Part shown: positions 7,461-7,956 of the stretch, piece after piece
Position numbering within the stretch: position 1 is the first letter of the stretch
Layout of the letters: each line of letters begins with the position of its first letter
Assembly: GCA_003864535.1 (NCBI GenBank)
Contig: BHEQ01000086.1
Coordinates: 1 to 7,956, forward strand
Length of the DNA: 7,956 nucleotides
Reading direction: 5' to 3'
From: Gammaproteobacteria bacterium
Lineage (GTDB): Bacteria > Pseudomonadota > Gammaproteobacteria > Cardiobacteriales > Wohlfahrtiimonadaceae
The notes under the pieces: generated by a model
The model's input: only the letters and a program-made list of their open reading frames with translations
Told to the model about the DNA's origin: nothing
Databases searched by the model: none
Program-made: the position numbers and the translations under genes

Positions 7461-7597
7461 CTATCAGTAATTTTAAATCGTATCTTACATGTGATCATAT
7501 GCGTATGCTTGGTATTACTTGGCATAATCAGAATTTAGAACATATGCAGTTAGTTCGCTCAGATATTCAAGATAAAGTAAGGCATACTAGCGATTAG
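7448..7597 (+). pseudogene. 3' fragment of a WHH-type nuclease toxin (HNH/endonuclease VII superfamily)
   Basis: The frame is open for only 49 codons from a TAA at 7445 to TAG at 7595-7597. The second half, GITWHNQNLEHMQLVRSDI followed by QDKVRHTSD, lines up with the C-terminal signature of WHH-domain toxins, which from memory runs TWHHH..., MQLVP, IHDKV, HTGG. Trp (7520), the first His (7523), MQLV (7544-7555) and the final His-Thr (7583-7588) are kept. The second His of WHH is Asn (7526), the His of the IH motif is Gln (7568), and the closing GG is Ser-Asp. The rest of a toxin (secretion or carrier domains and the upstream nuclease part) is missing: the sequence to the left is AT-rich palindrome, then the oppositely oriented DUF2339 gene. 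A peptide of 32 residues from ATG 7499 is possible, but it has no good ribosome binding site. Most likely an inactive relic, next to its former immunity gene. Confidence 0.7.
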
Positions 7598-7723
7598 TAA
7601 TTCAATATGCATCATTATATGATCAATTAGATTCTGTTATTTGTTGTTATCAAAGAAAAACACTACACGATACATTTCCACAAACATGAATCGCATTTAT
7701 TTTAATTTACGGATAAATTACTT

Positions 7724-7727
7724 AGGA
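7724..7727 (+). promoter_or_regulatory. Ribosome binding site that sets the start of the probable immunity gene
   Basis: AGGA ends 6 bases before ATG 7734, which is normal spacing. It directly abuts the ATG at 7728, which is too close for use. A third in-frame ATG at 7686 has no purine-rich sequence before it. Confidence 0.55.
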
Positions 7728-7733
7728 ATGAAA

Positions 7734-7956
7734 ATGTTTAGATCAAAATATAAACAATCAAAAAATGCTCACTCTTTAATTCTTACCTTAGTCTCAGAAG
7801 CGAATAAAAGCCCCTCTTATACTGATTTTTTAAAAAAATATAACGTAGTTGAAATCGAAGATAACTCATGTATTAAATTAAAAAATGAATTGATTCCAAT
7901 TGATATGTTTTTTGGATTTTCTAAAAAAACTAATGAGGATTTACTCTCTATTAATG
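7734..7956 (+). CDS. Probable SUKH (SMI1/KNR4-like) immunity protein, N-terminal part (runs off the window)
   Basis: The first 74 codons of a cytoplasmic, lysine-rich protein that continues past the right edge. No membrane segment or signal peptide is seen. Seen: a helical start; then SPSYTDFLKKYNVVEIED at about 33-50, which resembles the SUKH hallmark LPxxYxxFLxxYNGG with the two glycines replaced by valines; then ELIPIDMFFGFSKKTNEDLL, which fits the strand and FFG turn that follow in that fold. SUKH proteins neutralise secreted or contact-delivered nuclease toxins, and WHH nucleases are among their known partners. The WHH toxin remnant ending 136 bases upstream on the same strand supports this reading. 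The start at 7734 is chosen from AGGA at 7724-7727; ATGs at 7728 and 7686 are also in frame, with a stop at 7620. The family call rests on a partial sequence and an incomplete motif, so it is moderate. Confidence 0.55.
   Translation, partial: MFRSKYKQSKNAHSLILTLVSEANKSPSYTDFLKKYNVVEIEDNSCIKLKNELIPIDMFFGFSKKTNEDLLSIN

Noticed and set aside
7489..7502. CRP-like site (ATGTGATCATATGC) between the divergent genes
   Set aside because: Only the TGTGA half matches; the second half is not TCACA at the right spacing, and the bases lie in the toxin fragment frame.
7598..7685. Possible remnant coding sequence between the toxin fragment and the immunity gene
   Set aside because: Reading both strands gives only short frames with stops and no recognisable motif.
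7675..7703. Promoter for the SUKH-like gene (TTTCCA, 17 bases, TATTTT)
   Set aside because: Both boxes match only 4 of 6 consensus bases in A/T-rich DNA; not better than chance.

Overview
The window looks like chromosomal DNA from an AT-rich gammaproteobacterium. The valyl-tRNA synthetase reads as gammaproteobacterial throughout (N-terminal block, KMSKS context and C-terminal coiled coil), and GC content is low by eye. I cannot name a genus from sequence alone.

Layout: (1) bases 3-536, + strand, the 3' end of a DASS/SLC13-type divalent-anion:Na+ symporter gene that enters from the left edge. (2) 537-599, a short regulatory gap with an extended -10 box and a 9-bp inverted repeat ahead of valS. 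(3) 600-3371, + strand, an intact valS. (4) 3372-3469, a convergent gap holding a C/G-rich hairpin that best fits a terminator for the minus-strand gene and also resembles a dispersed REP-type palindrome. (5) 3470-7333 (or 7387), - strand, a very large polytopic membrane protein of the DUF2339 family, with a recent in-frame tandem duplication of about 152 residues near its C-terminus. (6) 7334-7733, an AT-rich gap with a perfect 15-bp palindrome, a minus-strand promoter for the DUF2339 gene, and a broken 3' fragment of a WHH-type nuclease toxin (7448-7597). (7) 7734 to the right edge, + strand, the start of a probable SUKH (SMI1/KNR4-like) immunity gene.

The left three quarters is housekeeping or envelope sequence: an anion transporter, an essential aminoacyl-tRNA synthetase and a large inner-membrane protein, with no sign that they share a pathway. 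The right end is accessory in character. A toxin tail with eroded catalytic residues lies just upstream of a likely immunity gene, which is the arrangement left when a polymorphic-toxin cassette loses its toxin but keeps its immunity gene. This toxin-immunity relic and the internal duplication in the DUF2339 protein are the two most notable observations. Between the toxin fragment and the immunity gene (7598-7723) I see no further gene or clear promoter.
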